64,000 nucleotides of DNA from Hoplostethus atlanticus. Its lineage: Eukaryota > Chordata > Actinopteri > Trachichthyiformes > Trachichthyidae. The notes below the pieces were generated by a model. That model had not been told where the DNA came from, made no database searches, and was given only the letters and a program-made list of their open reading frames with translations. Below, piece after piece: positions 1 to 11,291 of the stretch; position 1 is the stretch's first letter; every line of letters starts with the position of its first letter. The stretch spans positions 3,640,001 to 3,704,000 of the forward strand of contig JAXDDX010000004.1 of the NCBI GenBank assembly GCA_034670405.1, in the 5' to 3' direction. The position numbers and the translations under genes were made by a program.

Positions 1-2158
1 TTGCCCATAAAGTTGGAGTGACTCCTGATAATATACAGAGAGATAAGCCGTCGGTCTGGTCTGACTTGGATTCCTTTAAAACAAAGGGATCATCCATCCA
101 CGCCTGTCAAAACACGGAAAAGCAACACACAGGTTTGAAGCGGCTGATGAATGTGTGAGATAACCCTTAAAGTGCAGCAAGCGCTCCCATGCCCTCAGCA
201 GTGTTTGTCATCATACAGTATCCCTCCTATCCCAGCGTAGCAGCCGGGCCGCTTTCCTAATTTTCCAGTGAGTAACAGACAATCCAGAGGGGATTTCCTC
301 TGCAATTAACCCGGCAGAGGGAGGGGTTAGTGGTTGGAAAGTTGTGAAAAAAAAAAAGGATTGAGCAATTGTTTACCTGATGGAGAATGAAGGCTTCCTG
401 TTATAGATTTTCCAAAGGTCTCGGTTCGGTTGATTCGCACCTGGCTGCTAACTGTGTTTTCAAAAAGTAAAAAACATGACCGTAGATTCACAACCGCCAT
501 TTAGTTAGGAGAAATACAGGAGGGAAATAGTAGTAGTCATTGTGTGTCACGGCATTGTGTGTCACGGCACTATGTTGAGTATGTTGAGGAGAGGTAGGAA
601 TAATGTGATCCCCATAATACCTTTTATTTTGATAGTAAACAGGCTGGTTAGTGAGTGAACTCCAGAAAAAGTGTAAAAACTGTGTATATTCTCAACTCCA
701 CCACTTCTTTCCTTGTTATTATCAACACAGTAGATAGTATAGCTATGCCTCGCTCTCGTGTGTGAGTAATAACACAGACTGGCCAATTGGAAACCGGGAC
801 TGGTGAGGTCACTGACATTCTCCGTGTCGAGGTGGTAGCGATTGTATAGCGGCACAAACAGAAACACACCCCGTGCAGGATATGAGGGCAGGATTAGCCG
901 GCTGCTGGAGTGGCCCGCTGCATATAGATAACAAAGATTAGAGAACACGTTGCCATGGCGTCTCAAGTATTTCCAAGGTGATATGGTTTAAAAGTGGCTC
1001 CATGGAAAACTAATGTCCTTGATGGTGTCAAGATACGGCCAACTGTTAAAAAAAAAAAATACATTTCACACATTTGTTGTTGTACAATGTTTTGGTTGTA
1101 GCTCCGTATTCATCTTTTCAATTCATTCTCTATGGAGCTTGTCTCTGGCTACGGGAGACAAAAAGTAAGACAAAACTTTCCCAAGGCATATAAATAATAT
1201 TTTTCAAAGCTTCAGTGCTCCCTAAGTCAAATGCCGACTGAATGCACTGAGCACAGCGGTTTTACGCTTCTCAGATGATAAGTGGTGCGCTTGAGTGGGC
1301 AGATAACTGTATTGTCTACCTGTGTTCAAGTAAATACATATTCTGGGAACAGTTATAGGTCACATCAGACATCGTGACATCATGTTATTATTTTCATACC
1401 CATGTGGTCTCGGTATGTTTCTTTCTACATATTCTTCAGATGCAGTGGTAGTTGACAGGATCCTGTGATGCCAGTCGCACTGCAGAGACAGACAAACCAA
1501 AATAGGAAAGGTGCTCTGGTTACAAAGACAGGAAGTGAGATATGTGAGCAAAGCAGACCACAGACTCTTTTAATAATATTACTAAATCTATTATAGTATG
1601 TACATCGATCGGTGCTGCACGCGGCTACTCCGGTCCTCTGTTGTCCACTGATGGAAAGATCAACCATGTCATTTTCATTAGCAGACGTTAATACTGGATC
1701 ATTAATTGAGTAATTAGTAAGGTAATCGTACACAAACACAGTTACATCTTCCTCCAAGGCTCATATCTGATTATTGTATTTGCTATTTGATCATTATATC
1801 AAATTAGTCTCCTATGCGATGAAATCTATAATTAAATCTAATCTAACCCATAATTCTAAATGTGATACGATTGAAACTCGCCACACATTCAGCTCTCCTT
1901 ACAAATTACACAGATTGGCCTAATGGGGCCGCTATGATTAAAGGTCAAAATGTGAAACTGAAACGTAATATCTCAGCACCACTGGTTCGATTTTGATTGA
2001 AACTTAGAGGGTTGATGCGTCTTGTTGCTGATTGGCCCAAAGGGGTGCCTGCATCATTCGTGGGGGACGACGATGTTTGCTTGTTGTAGGCAGACATATG
2101 CCGTCCCACTGTGCCAGCGGGGGTCCACTGACGTGTGTGTGCATTGTTTTCGTTGCAG
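1..2158 (+). other. rasgrp1 intron, no exon recognised
   Basis: This stretch ends in an acceptor at 2157-2158 (TTTTCGTTGCAG) and should be intron of rasgrp1. I looked for the preceding coding exon, which in mammals encodes the SLDDLIDSC region, and did not find it, so it lies to the left. The open frames here are short, do not join to splice signals in a useful way, and show no family resemblance. Confidence 0.6.
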
Positions 2159-5100
2159 ACTCGGATGGCTGCGTGTGTGGGAGCAGCCACCTGTTGAACA
2201 TCACCCTGACCATGCACCGTCTCCATATTTCATCCAGCGATCTCCTGGATAAACTCACCGCTCTATATCCTTCCACAATTCAAAGATGAATGCGGCCAAT
2301 TTGTGGTGCCAAATATAGCACAGGATCAGATCTTTCACTGGCTCCGCTGAGCGCCGCTTTAGTTTGTTGTCTCAGCAGCGACGGCCAGTCAAACTCATAC
2401 TTGGCTCACAATGCCGCCGTAGCTGTCACTGTAAAACTTGATAGGCAGCGGCAATTTGTGTTTACGCCAGCTGTCAATCGCTGCAGAGCTTTCAGACCTC
2501 CGTTATTTTAGCTCCGCAGCATAAATTTCCTTCCCTCTGTGCTGTAGTCTTTCTCTTGCCATCTTGTATTTAGGCCCGTTCAAAATGCTTGATTCCAACC
2601 TATTCATTTTCCCCAACGTCTAGATAAAAATGTTTTTTCTTGTAGTGCCTTGTGTTTTCAATACAGGGTAATCTAGGCTTCCATTCAGGAAACAGCAGGT
2701 GGCGTCACGAAGCCTCTCAGAGGAGCTTACCGGCCCCGTCAGGAGCCTTGGGGTTTCAGGTGTTAATTACCTCTGGCTCTTTCCAGTACGAGTCCTCTTC
2801 AACTATATAGAAACAGAGGCCCTCCATTGCTTGAGGAGGCCCCCTGCTCACGTCAGACCGCAGAGCGGCGTGTGCTCCTCGTCGCTATTTTTAACCTCCT
2901 TGTTCTGAGGCTGAAGACCCAAAAGGATACATCAAATGAATGCGACGTGCGCGTTAGGCTCAAGGAACACACACAGGAGCCATTAACAGCCTTCATCACA
3001 GGCTGGCTTTGGGATGGCGTGGGCAGTTCTTCTGCTCCCATGACGCAATTAGCCTTTTTATGTGCATCACTTGAAGCTGATTTCTGCCGATCGAGAGCCA
3101 GAGTGTCAGTCTATTTTTAAAGGCTGCTTCATACAATAAGGACACGATTCTGGGTTTACTTTCTATGGATATTGATCAAAACACGATCAGTGCATGGTGC
3201 TGTATGTGTTTTCTACTTTCACTAAAAGTGGCCTTGATTTAATGCCTTCTGCAGTATATGACACGTGGATTGTGTCTTCTCTGCCCTGTTTGATTATTCA
3301 CTCACGTCTGTTTGCCAGAATGATTCACTCAGTGATGCTCATCACAGTTTTCCCTTTTGCGGTCACCCCCTCCCACATTACCAAATGTCAGTTCTGTTTG
3401 TCTTTTCGTTTAGTTTCCTCAGTTTTTGTTCATGAGATGTTTGCACCAGATAATCAACCGCGTGCTCATTATTTGCTCCAAACATTTCATACCTTTCCTG
3501 AACAGCGTTATAGATTAATCAATTCACGGATACTGTGGCTAAACCTGAAACGATGCAGACTCTGAGCAACATTGTAAATCACACCTTTAACCAACAGACA
3601 ATGAGACCATCTGTCATTATCATCAGTCAACATCATCCATTCCTTAACTTAAGTCCCTACATTTAAAACAGCGGTGGACAATGAGCAGTCTGCAGAGTGC
3701 CAGAGGATCTGCTACCTCATCAGGTCAGTGTCTCCCAACCACAGTGGGCCTAAGTCTAACAGTGCTAGTATTTGTGTTGTATCAGTCACGTGGTATCGTG
3801 TTTCACGTCCAGGTATTGGATCCAGGAGTTCTGGATGATGTTCCGGTTGCACCACAGCCTGTCAGACAGCCTGGACCAGTTCCGAGAGCTGATCAGAGAC
3901 CAGGGACAGGAGTGCCTTTCTCCTCTCCTGGAGACCAAATGGATGTAAGTGTTTCTCTCCGACCAGCTGGCAACTGAGACGTCAGGCCTGCGTGACTTAC
4001 AGCTGCTGTTCAGTCATAGAACATACTGAAATTAATCATGACGCTGTCATTTTCACATTTATCAGGCTGTACCATCGCTTAACCTTTTTACATGACATTG
4101 CATTACAGTCATTTAGCAGACGCTTTTATCCAAAGGGACTTACAATAAGTGCATTCAACGTCAGCAAAAATCATAGGTGCATCTCGTCCCCAAACAAGCA
4201 TCTAAGAGCATAACCAGTGCTAAAGTAAAAATGCAATAAGCCATATATATATATTGTAAACAAATAAAACAAATAAGCAAGTGCTAAGAGGGTCAGGGTA
4301 GTATTTTTACATTGTTGATAGTGAATGTGGTCCATGGTGTGTTCTAGAAATGAGCGGGACTGGTCGTGGAAAGCCAGTCAGAAGATCAAGGCTAACAGTA
4401 GTAAAAAGAGGAAGGTCTCTCTTCTTTTCGACCACCTGGAGCCCATTGAGCTGGCTGAACATCTCACCTACCTGGAGTTCAAGTCCTTCTGTAGGATATC
4501 AGTGAGTATATGCACTTCAGCGTCAACATAATAGACCATTTCATTGCATACAGGTTGTTTTTTTGTGTGTGTTCAGAATTCAGGAAAACCATTAGGTATT
4601 TCCTCCCCAAGGAAAATCCTCTGTTCTCATTTCCAGTTTGCAGACTATCAGAACTACATCCGCAGCTGCTGCATGAAGGACATCCCCATGATGGAGCGCT
4701 CCATTGCCCTGTGTAACGGCATCTCCCAGTGGGTCCAGCTGATGGTGCTGAGCAGGCCTACGGCGCAGCTGAGAGCAGAGGTCTTCACCAAGTTTATCCA
4801 CGTGGCGCGGGTACTGGTTTAATCACCTACCACTATTACAGTTTCTATTCCTTTTCTATTCTAGGGATTCTTATGGAACAATTTTCACTGCGTTTGCTCA
4901 TTGCTGGCTTTCTGTGTGCCACAGTTCCCCGCACCTTATCCAACTAATGAAGGTCTATTGTCACGTAAGATGAACAACACTATAGATGCTGCGTAATCGC
5001 CGGTTGCGTAACGCACATTCAGAGGGCTGCTAATGATTCTGAAGAGCTCTGCGACAGGCTTTTAGTGCATCAAAGATTTCACCAATACAGAGATATTAAC

Positions 5101-8100
5101 TGAGTGCAAGCTAATGGAGTCATCAAGTGGAACACACACACACACAGACAGACATCGCCGGGAGGTAGAAAAGAGAGAGATGACTAGTGAGTGCGGTCGC
5201 CGATCAGGCCGTGTCTCGTGGAGCTGCATGCAGCCCATTGAGAGGTGATGTGCTGGGTTCAGTGAGCTGTCAGGTAGGCTTGAACTCTGGAGGACCTCTT
5301 GCACCGCTACACTAATGCACTAGTCTGCTGCCGCTCACTACCGTCAACCTCAAAGCCCACTGCAGTGGCAATGAATTTTGCACCATAATGCTCTAGCTAC
5401 TGCATAAATTGAGAAGTGAAAGAGAGGGGAAAGCTCAGTAAGAAACTGCCAGCAGTATGAGTGGCTTATGTAACTAGAGGTGGATTATATAACTAGGGCT
5501 ACCTGGAGAGAGTTTAATTGTGTGCATTTGTGTGTGTGTGTGTGTTGGATGGATGGTTACATGTGCATTATGTGTGTGTTCCCACCAGAACCTTCATCTT
5601 ATGCATAACTTCAACACACTAATGGCGGTGGTGGGAGGCCTTTGTCACAGCTCCATCTCCAGACTGAAGGACACCAGCTCACATGTACCCAGTGAGGTCA
5701 ACAAGGTACCGGACCACCAGGCCACACAGTCCACTTTATCAAGGTTACGCTGACACAAGAGAACAGGGATAAAAGACCTTCTCACCCTTATATGTGACAG
5801 TGAACTTCATTCCCCACTTAGCAGAATCATTTACAATAACTTTGAAAACCTAGAGAACTGAAAACCGCAAGATGTTTGAGTCACCGCCTGTTTCACTTCA
5901 CACAGGTACTGAATGAGATGACGGACCTGCTGTCCTCCTGCAGGAACTACGACAACTACAGACAGGCTTACAGCAAGTGCGCGGGTTTTAAGATCCCCAT
6001 CCTGGGCGTCCACCTCAAAGACCTGATTTCGGTCAACGAGGCCATGTCGGACTTCGTGGAGGACGACAAGGTGAACGTCCAGAAGCTGCAGGCTCTCTAC
6101 ACCCACATTAATGATCTGATCCAGCTGCAGCAGACCCCTCCCAGGCTGGACGCTAACAAGGACCTGGTCCATCTATTGACGGTAAACCTAGTGCAACCAT
6201 TGGTGTTTCATGTGGAGTTTCTTCGCTCTTTGGATTTGTGTTGTGTTCTAGGACGTTTTGTATTTTGCACCACATTTGATCGTATTTAATTGAAGGCCAG
6301 ATATGAGTCGGTGTGTTTTCAGTGTGTGTCAGGGATGTGATGAGTGATGAGGGATGTGTGCATCTATGAGTGTGTGGGTGACAACTGAGGGCGAGTGCAG
6401 ATTATTGTATTGTATTATCTGTTTGTCCTGCTTTTATCACACTTGAGCAACAGAATTGTAGTAGTTTACCTTGTAAACCAGCATCAAAACATGTTTCAAG
6501 GATAAATCTACACGTCCTCTGTCGGATGATCTCCTGTACATTAACGTTGCCGTCTCCTTGCCCTGCAGCTGTCCTTGGACCTTTATTACACTGAAGATGA
6601 GATCTATGAGCTGTCTTATACCAGGGAGCCCAAGAACTGCAAAGCACCCGTGAGTGACAGAGGCGACTGTAGATCAAAATACAATCGTGTCATGCTTTTG
6701 TTTGATTGATTTTTATTAGGAATCCAGTCGGCACTAGCTAACTGGCATGTGATGTTGATTGAGCAGTTCATAGAGAGGGTTAATAATGCTTCTGGATTGC
6801 TCATCTTATACCATACTTGTTTGTTCACCTGCCTTAAAGCTGTTGTAACGATTGATTGATTTTTTGATCAGCCAGCCACCCCCTCTAGACCTCCAGTGGT
6901 TGTGGACTGGGCACCAGGAGTGGCCCCTAAACCTGACCCCAGAACCATCAGCAAACATGTGCAGAGAATGGTGGATGTGAGTGTCTCCTCCGCACAGTTA
7001 CATAACCGTAATCGTTTAATTAAACTATTGTGTTCCTCTGGATGCTGCCGTTTTTTGGAGTTCTACCCTCTCGGTTATTGTTCACTAACAATCCGACAAC
7101 AATGGTGTTTGCCTCTTTGTGTTTTTCGCAGTCCGTGTTTAAGAACTACGACCACGACGAGAACGGTTTCATCTCTCAAGAGGACTTTGAGAAAATTGCT
7201 GCTAGCTTTCCCTTCTCCTTCTGTGTCATGGACAAAGAGAAGTGAGTGTAGTGGTTTACTGTACATTGTGGCTTGGTCGACGGGTCACATACTCTCTCTC
7301 TCTCTCTCTCTCTCCGAGTTCATTTGTGACTGCAGTGGAGAGGAAGCAAAAGTGGAATCTGTAGTGATGAATGTAGCAACAGGAAACAAAAATAGCTGCA
7401 GAAGTAACCATAACCCTGCCACTGTATATATTCTCTCATATTCTCTCATGCATGCCCAGTGGTACACGCAACACGTTAAAATAATATATGTGACGATCCA
7501 AAATAAAAGCGTTTCATTGTAGTGGTAAATATATGAGACAATTTACCCACTGGGCCAGTTCAAGTAAGGCCTGCACTGAGCATCACCATTCATATGTAAT
7601 TTGGGACTAAAACATGGCTGTGATACCGGTCGTTTGCCATCTGTACTGTCTACTGCCCCAATGATTAATCGGTGTGTTTGTGTTGGGACCGTCCAGGGAG
7701 GGCCTCATTAACAGAGAGGAGATCACGGCCTATTTCATGCGAGCCAGCGTCATCTGCTCCAAGCTAGGCCTGGGCTTTGTCCACAACTTCCAGGAGACCA
7801 CTTACATGAAGCCCACCTTCTGTGACAACTGCTCAGGATTTGTAAGTCACCACACAGAGGATGAGGGTGTATATTAGATCATCAATATATATATATTTTT
7901 TGTACCAGTGTTTTTATTGCTCTGTTAAATTGCAAATACATTATTGAGATATTGAAGGTCACTTTATGGTACCGTCTGTATGTTGTTATCTGAAAACCCC
8001 CTCTTCTCCTTCACAGTTGTGGGGTGTCATCAAACAAGGCTATAGATGCAGAGGTAATTCATCTCATTGCACATTGGCGTGTTCCATTTATTTTTTGCTG

Positions 8101-8820
8101 ATGATGGTCAGGGTACTGGATTGTCAGTTTTTACACTTTTTGTCGCTTTTGTTTCTTTCCACTGTTTTTTTTGCATCTGAAGAGCCTCTCTAATCTCTTT
8201 GTCTGTGCCAGCCTTTGTCTTCATTCATTCTACACCGTTTCCATTTATGCAGCCTGTGTAGATTAGTTGTTCAGACAAGGTACAGGCAGTGTGCGTGGGG
8301 AGCAGGTAAGTGGAGCTATCTTAAGAAGGTGTAATGTGTGGTTTTCTGTGTTGCATACTGCTGCTCAACCTTGCAGCACATGAAAGAATGTGGAGTCTGC
8401 AGTGAGAACCACAGTTGTCCCCTCCCCCTTCCCTCAAAAGATTTGAGAAACAAATTGTTTACATGGCAGTAAGCACGCAGAGATGTGAGAGTTGCACTTG
8501 CAGGATGCAACAGCATTCAAAGAAAGGAAAGTAGTGAGTGAGTAGAGTGCTAACCGATACAGGCAATAGGTACAGCCGATGAAAAGAAAAGAAAAGAGAA
8601 GAGAGAGAAATGAAAGCTAGTTCCTGCTCTGACATGTTTGCATTCTTTTGGCCTGCTCAGACTGTGGGATGAACTGCCACAAGCTGTGCAAGGATCAGAT
8701 GGCGTTTGAGTGCAAGAAGAACGCCAAAGTGACCAGTGCCACTGACAGTCTAACACCAAGCTCTACACCCGGCGCCACGGGCACCTCAGAGGGTGGGGGT
8801 TCAACACACACAAACACACC

Positions 8821-8853
<33 letters not shown>

Positions 8854-9955
8854 TATTATCGCACAGTCATGTGTGATATGTGCGTGCTCACTCACCACTG
8901 ACACATTTACATGGGTGGTGAGAGTGTGCATGTGACATAGTAGTGATCATCAAGTCACTTTGACTAGTGCCATCTGGTGGCAGAAAAGTATTAAAGCATG
9001 TGGTTCCTCTGAAGGACAAAGAGAGTTGTTTCATGTAATCACCATCAGCCATGCTGTACACAAACACTAAAAAATTTGATTTCATGTGATTTAATCTCAG
9101 TTTGACCAGGTTAATGGAAAAAGAGAGTGGGAGCTGGTTGGGTGATTTCCCTGCGTAGACTCCAGCTGTCATGAGACGCTGTTTCACTTCACTGCCTTTT
9201 ACAGTAATACTGAAAGCTTCCTGTCTGTTGCGACAGAAGTACTAAAGTTGGAACTGATGAACTTGAATTGATGAATTGCCTTATCTACCAAGTCCCAACT
9301 TTTCAAAATGGAAGGTCAAGCACATCATGATTGACTATCCGTATTGTATTTTCTAATGATTTCCCATCGGTTCTAGGTTCAGAGGAGGGGCCTTTTTCTT
9401 ACCCACCAGATGAATGCAAGGACTGGAGCCCAGAGTCCCCAGTCCCCACCCACGTGAAGCTCAGAAGGCCTCTCAGGGTCCATAGTGGCACCCAGACAGA
9501 GGGACCCAACCTCGCCTCCACAGCCCCGGGCCCCAGCGGCCTTCAGCCTTCTCTCCTGGCCCCAGCGCCCCCCACTCTCACGCCGTGCCCCAGCCCGGTG
9601 CCCCAACGCAAGCAGCGACACTGTGCCAAGTGGGAAAACAGAGCGTCCCTCACGTTAAAACCCAAGGAACCAGAGGAAGAAAGTAAACCCACCTATGAAT
9701 CTCTGGAGTCGGTGAGTGTCGGAACGACATTCCACCACCACAGATCTTTGTCCCTCTTAACTGCTTTCCACTCCATGACTGCACCACAGGTATAACATGA
9801 ATGTAATGTGTCATTCTTAGGACCACCAGAAGCTCCTGAAAGCCAATGAGACACTACGTAGGAAGCTGAGGGCGGCAGAGCGGGAGGTGGAGATACTAAA
9901 GACACTGCTGAAGAGACACGCCCTCCACCCTGTTGAGGAGGACTCCTCCTCCTAG
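2159..9955 (+). CDS. rasgrp1: RAS guanyl-releasing protein 1 (RasGEF), 3' 15 exons; 5' end outside window
   Basis: Exons: 2159-2264, 3661-3723, 3813-3944, 4348-4501, 4637-4810, 5589-5705, 5906-6181, 6569-6649, 6872-6976, 7132-7241, 7697-7841, 8017-8053, 8661-8792, 9377-9711, 9821-9955 (stop TAG). All phases join, giving 699 codons. Known role: a diacylglycerol- and calcium-responsive exchange factor that loads GTP on Ras at membranes. Seen: the end of the RasGEF N-terminal region ([14 protein letters not shown]), the CDC25 domain ([63 protein letters not shown]), a canonical EF-hand loop ([12 protein letters not shown]), a second EF-hand, and a C1 domain with its His/Cys set (HNFQ...CDNC...CRDC...CHKLC...FEC). 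A proline/serine-rich linker containing PCPSPV and KWEN follows, then a short leucine coiled coil. The linker and tail match RASGRP1 rather than RASGRP2-4. The exon 14 donor is weak (G|GTGGGG) and lies beside a CA repeat; intron 1 is AT-AC. Which teleost copy (a or b) cannot be told. Confidence 0.93.
2265..3660 (+). other. U12-type (minor spliceosome) AT-AC intron in rasgrp1
   Basis: After exon 2159-2264 there is no usable GT. The exon is instead followed at 2265-2272 by ATATCCTT, the exact minor-class 5' splice site. At 3640-3648 lies TTCCTTAAC, the minor-class branch site, 12-13 bases before the AC at 3659-3660. Joining 2264 to 3661 reads ...[19 protein letters not shown], which lines up with the LY-KDALAKNS region of mammalian RASGRP1. 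The nearby AG at 3669-3670 would break the frame. Conclusion from sequence signals and frame; not tested with RNA. Confidence 0.9.
4095..4320 (-). repeat. SINE-tail-like interspersed repeat in rasgrp1 intron
   Basis: Read on the minus strand, this contains CTTTGGATAAAAGCGTCTGC, the tail motif very common in teleost tRNA-derived SINEs of the V-SINE/HE1 type (from memory). The same tail appears at 60405-60430. No tRNA-like head is visible on the right, so the copy is probably 5'-truncated, or belongs to another family sharing the tail; the right end is approximate. Confidence 0.5.
7292..7314. repeat. (CT)n microsatellite
   Basis: Uninterrupted CT dinucleotide run in the rasgrp1 intron after the first EF-hand exon. 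Confidence 0.95.
8823..8851. repeat. (CA)n microsatellite beside rasgrp1 exon 14
   Basis: A CA run that starts about 30 bases after the weak donor at 8793. The bases between are also CA-rich, so length change here could affect use of that donor. Confidence 0.95.
8970..8984 (-). promoter_or_regulatory. CTCF-like motif in rasgrp1 intron
   Basis: GCCATCTGGTGGCAG; its complement CCACCAGATGGC fits the CTCF core CCASYAGRKGGC at every position. Motif match only. Confidence 0.4.
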
Positions 9956-11235
9956 CCTGACATGCGGGGCCTCCTCTAGGGAGACTGGTGCTGCCCCCGC
10001 CTGGCAGCATGGAAGATTCTGGATTCTACTTACTGGTCATAAACACTGCAAACATTTGATCAGTATACTGAGACCAATTAGACCAGAGCCAATCAATTAT
10101 ATTGTATGAAGTGGGATGCAGTGGATGCAGCCAATCAGAGTATTTTATTGCTTTGGTACACAGACAGTCAACGTACCAATGTACCAATGTACCACCAATG
10201 AGGCCATGATAACTAACTAGATAAATAACCTTTTCTGGGGTGTGTGGGCTTTTTGAGGGCAGCTGTAAGTATCTGTATTCTGTAGCCCAAAGAGTCATTC
10301 AGTTAATAAGTATACCGACTTAAGTTTAAAAAGTATAGGCATCCAAATATGTTGGAGTAAGCACGGTGTCTGAAGTATTACATTTGAGGTAGTGTGAAGT
10401 GTCAGGGAGTAGCAACCAAAGTATTGGCCTTTTGTATGTCAAAATGACTTAGTTATAAATACAATGGATGAACTACTTGGGATGGATTTATCAATTAGTG
10501 ATAAGTGTTTAAGTTAAAAAAAATATGGGAAGTTAAAAACTCAGTGGAAGTCAATGGTTAAGAAGTTTGCTGCAATATTTTCTAAAATGCTAAAATATTG
10601 ATGTATAAATATTGATAAAAATCAATATATGAAGAACTCACTAAAGAATGAATAGCATCAAAAGCACATTGACACGACACATTAATGGAGTACAACATGA
10701 AGTTTGAAAGGCAGTATGCAAAAGTTGCATCCGTTAAGAGTATAAATAATATTCTTATTTCTCATTCTTTTCATTATTTATTATTCTTCATTATTATTAT
10801 TATTATTATTATCATCATTATAACTATTATTGTTAACATGAGGGATGACAATAGCCCACTGATGAGTGTACCAGAATGACAGGTGTACATTGAGAAGTGC
10901 ATCACTGTCCCATGTTCATATTTATTGTCTGAAACACTACACAGTTCATCATATAACAACAGATAACTGAACATTTTATATTCTGGTACTCTTAATGAAT
11001 TATTTATGCTTGTGTATGTGTGTTTGCATTATAGTTACTTTTGTTTTTACTGTTCAGTCATATCATTTCTATTATTGTGTGGTCCATAGTAGCAGTATTG
11101 TACTGTGTATGGGATGTGTTTATAATGTACTGTAAATACAGTATATCCAGAGTGCCACTATATGGCGGTGCCATCATAGTTACTTCAAGGTTCATCCTTT
11201 CTCTCAGTATTGTTCTCATTGTTTGTTATATTAAA
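9956..11235 (+). other. Probable rasgrp1 3' UTR and downstream spacer
   Basis: AT-rich noncoding sequence after the rasgrp1 stop. No AATAAA is present on the plus strand up to 11300; the best candidate polyadenylation signal is ATTAAA at 11230-11235, so the transcript end is uncertain. It includes a TTA-rich run at about 10786-10830 and a small GTACCAAT direct repeat near 10173-10195. Confidence 0.4.
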
Positions 11236-11291
11236 GAAATATCTTCCAGAACATCCTCACTGTGTTACTCTACTTGCCCACTAGGGGTCGC
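11155..11291 (+). promoter_or_regulatory. Two CTCF-like motifs downstream of rasgrp1
   Basis: CCACTATATGGCGG at 11155-11168 and CCACTAGGGGTCGC at 11278-11291 each differ from the CTCF core at one position and point the same way (+). They sit where the rasgrp1 unit ends and the spacer before syndig1l begins, so an insulator is a reasonable guess. Confidence 0.35.

Noticed and set aside
3661-3670. Ordinary AG acceptor at AAAACAG before rasgrp1 exon 3
   Set aside because: Joining any upstream site to 3671 breaks the reading frame and loses the conserved LFKTA residues; the AC site at 3660 restores them.
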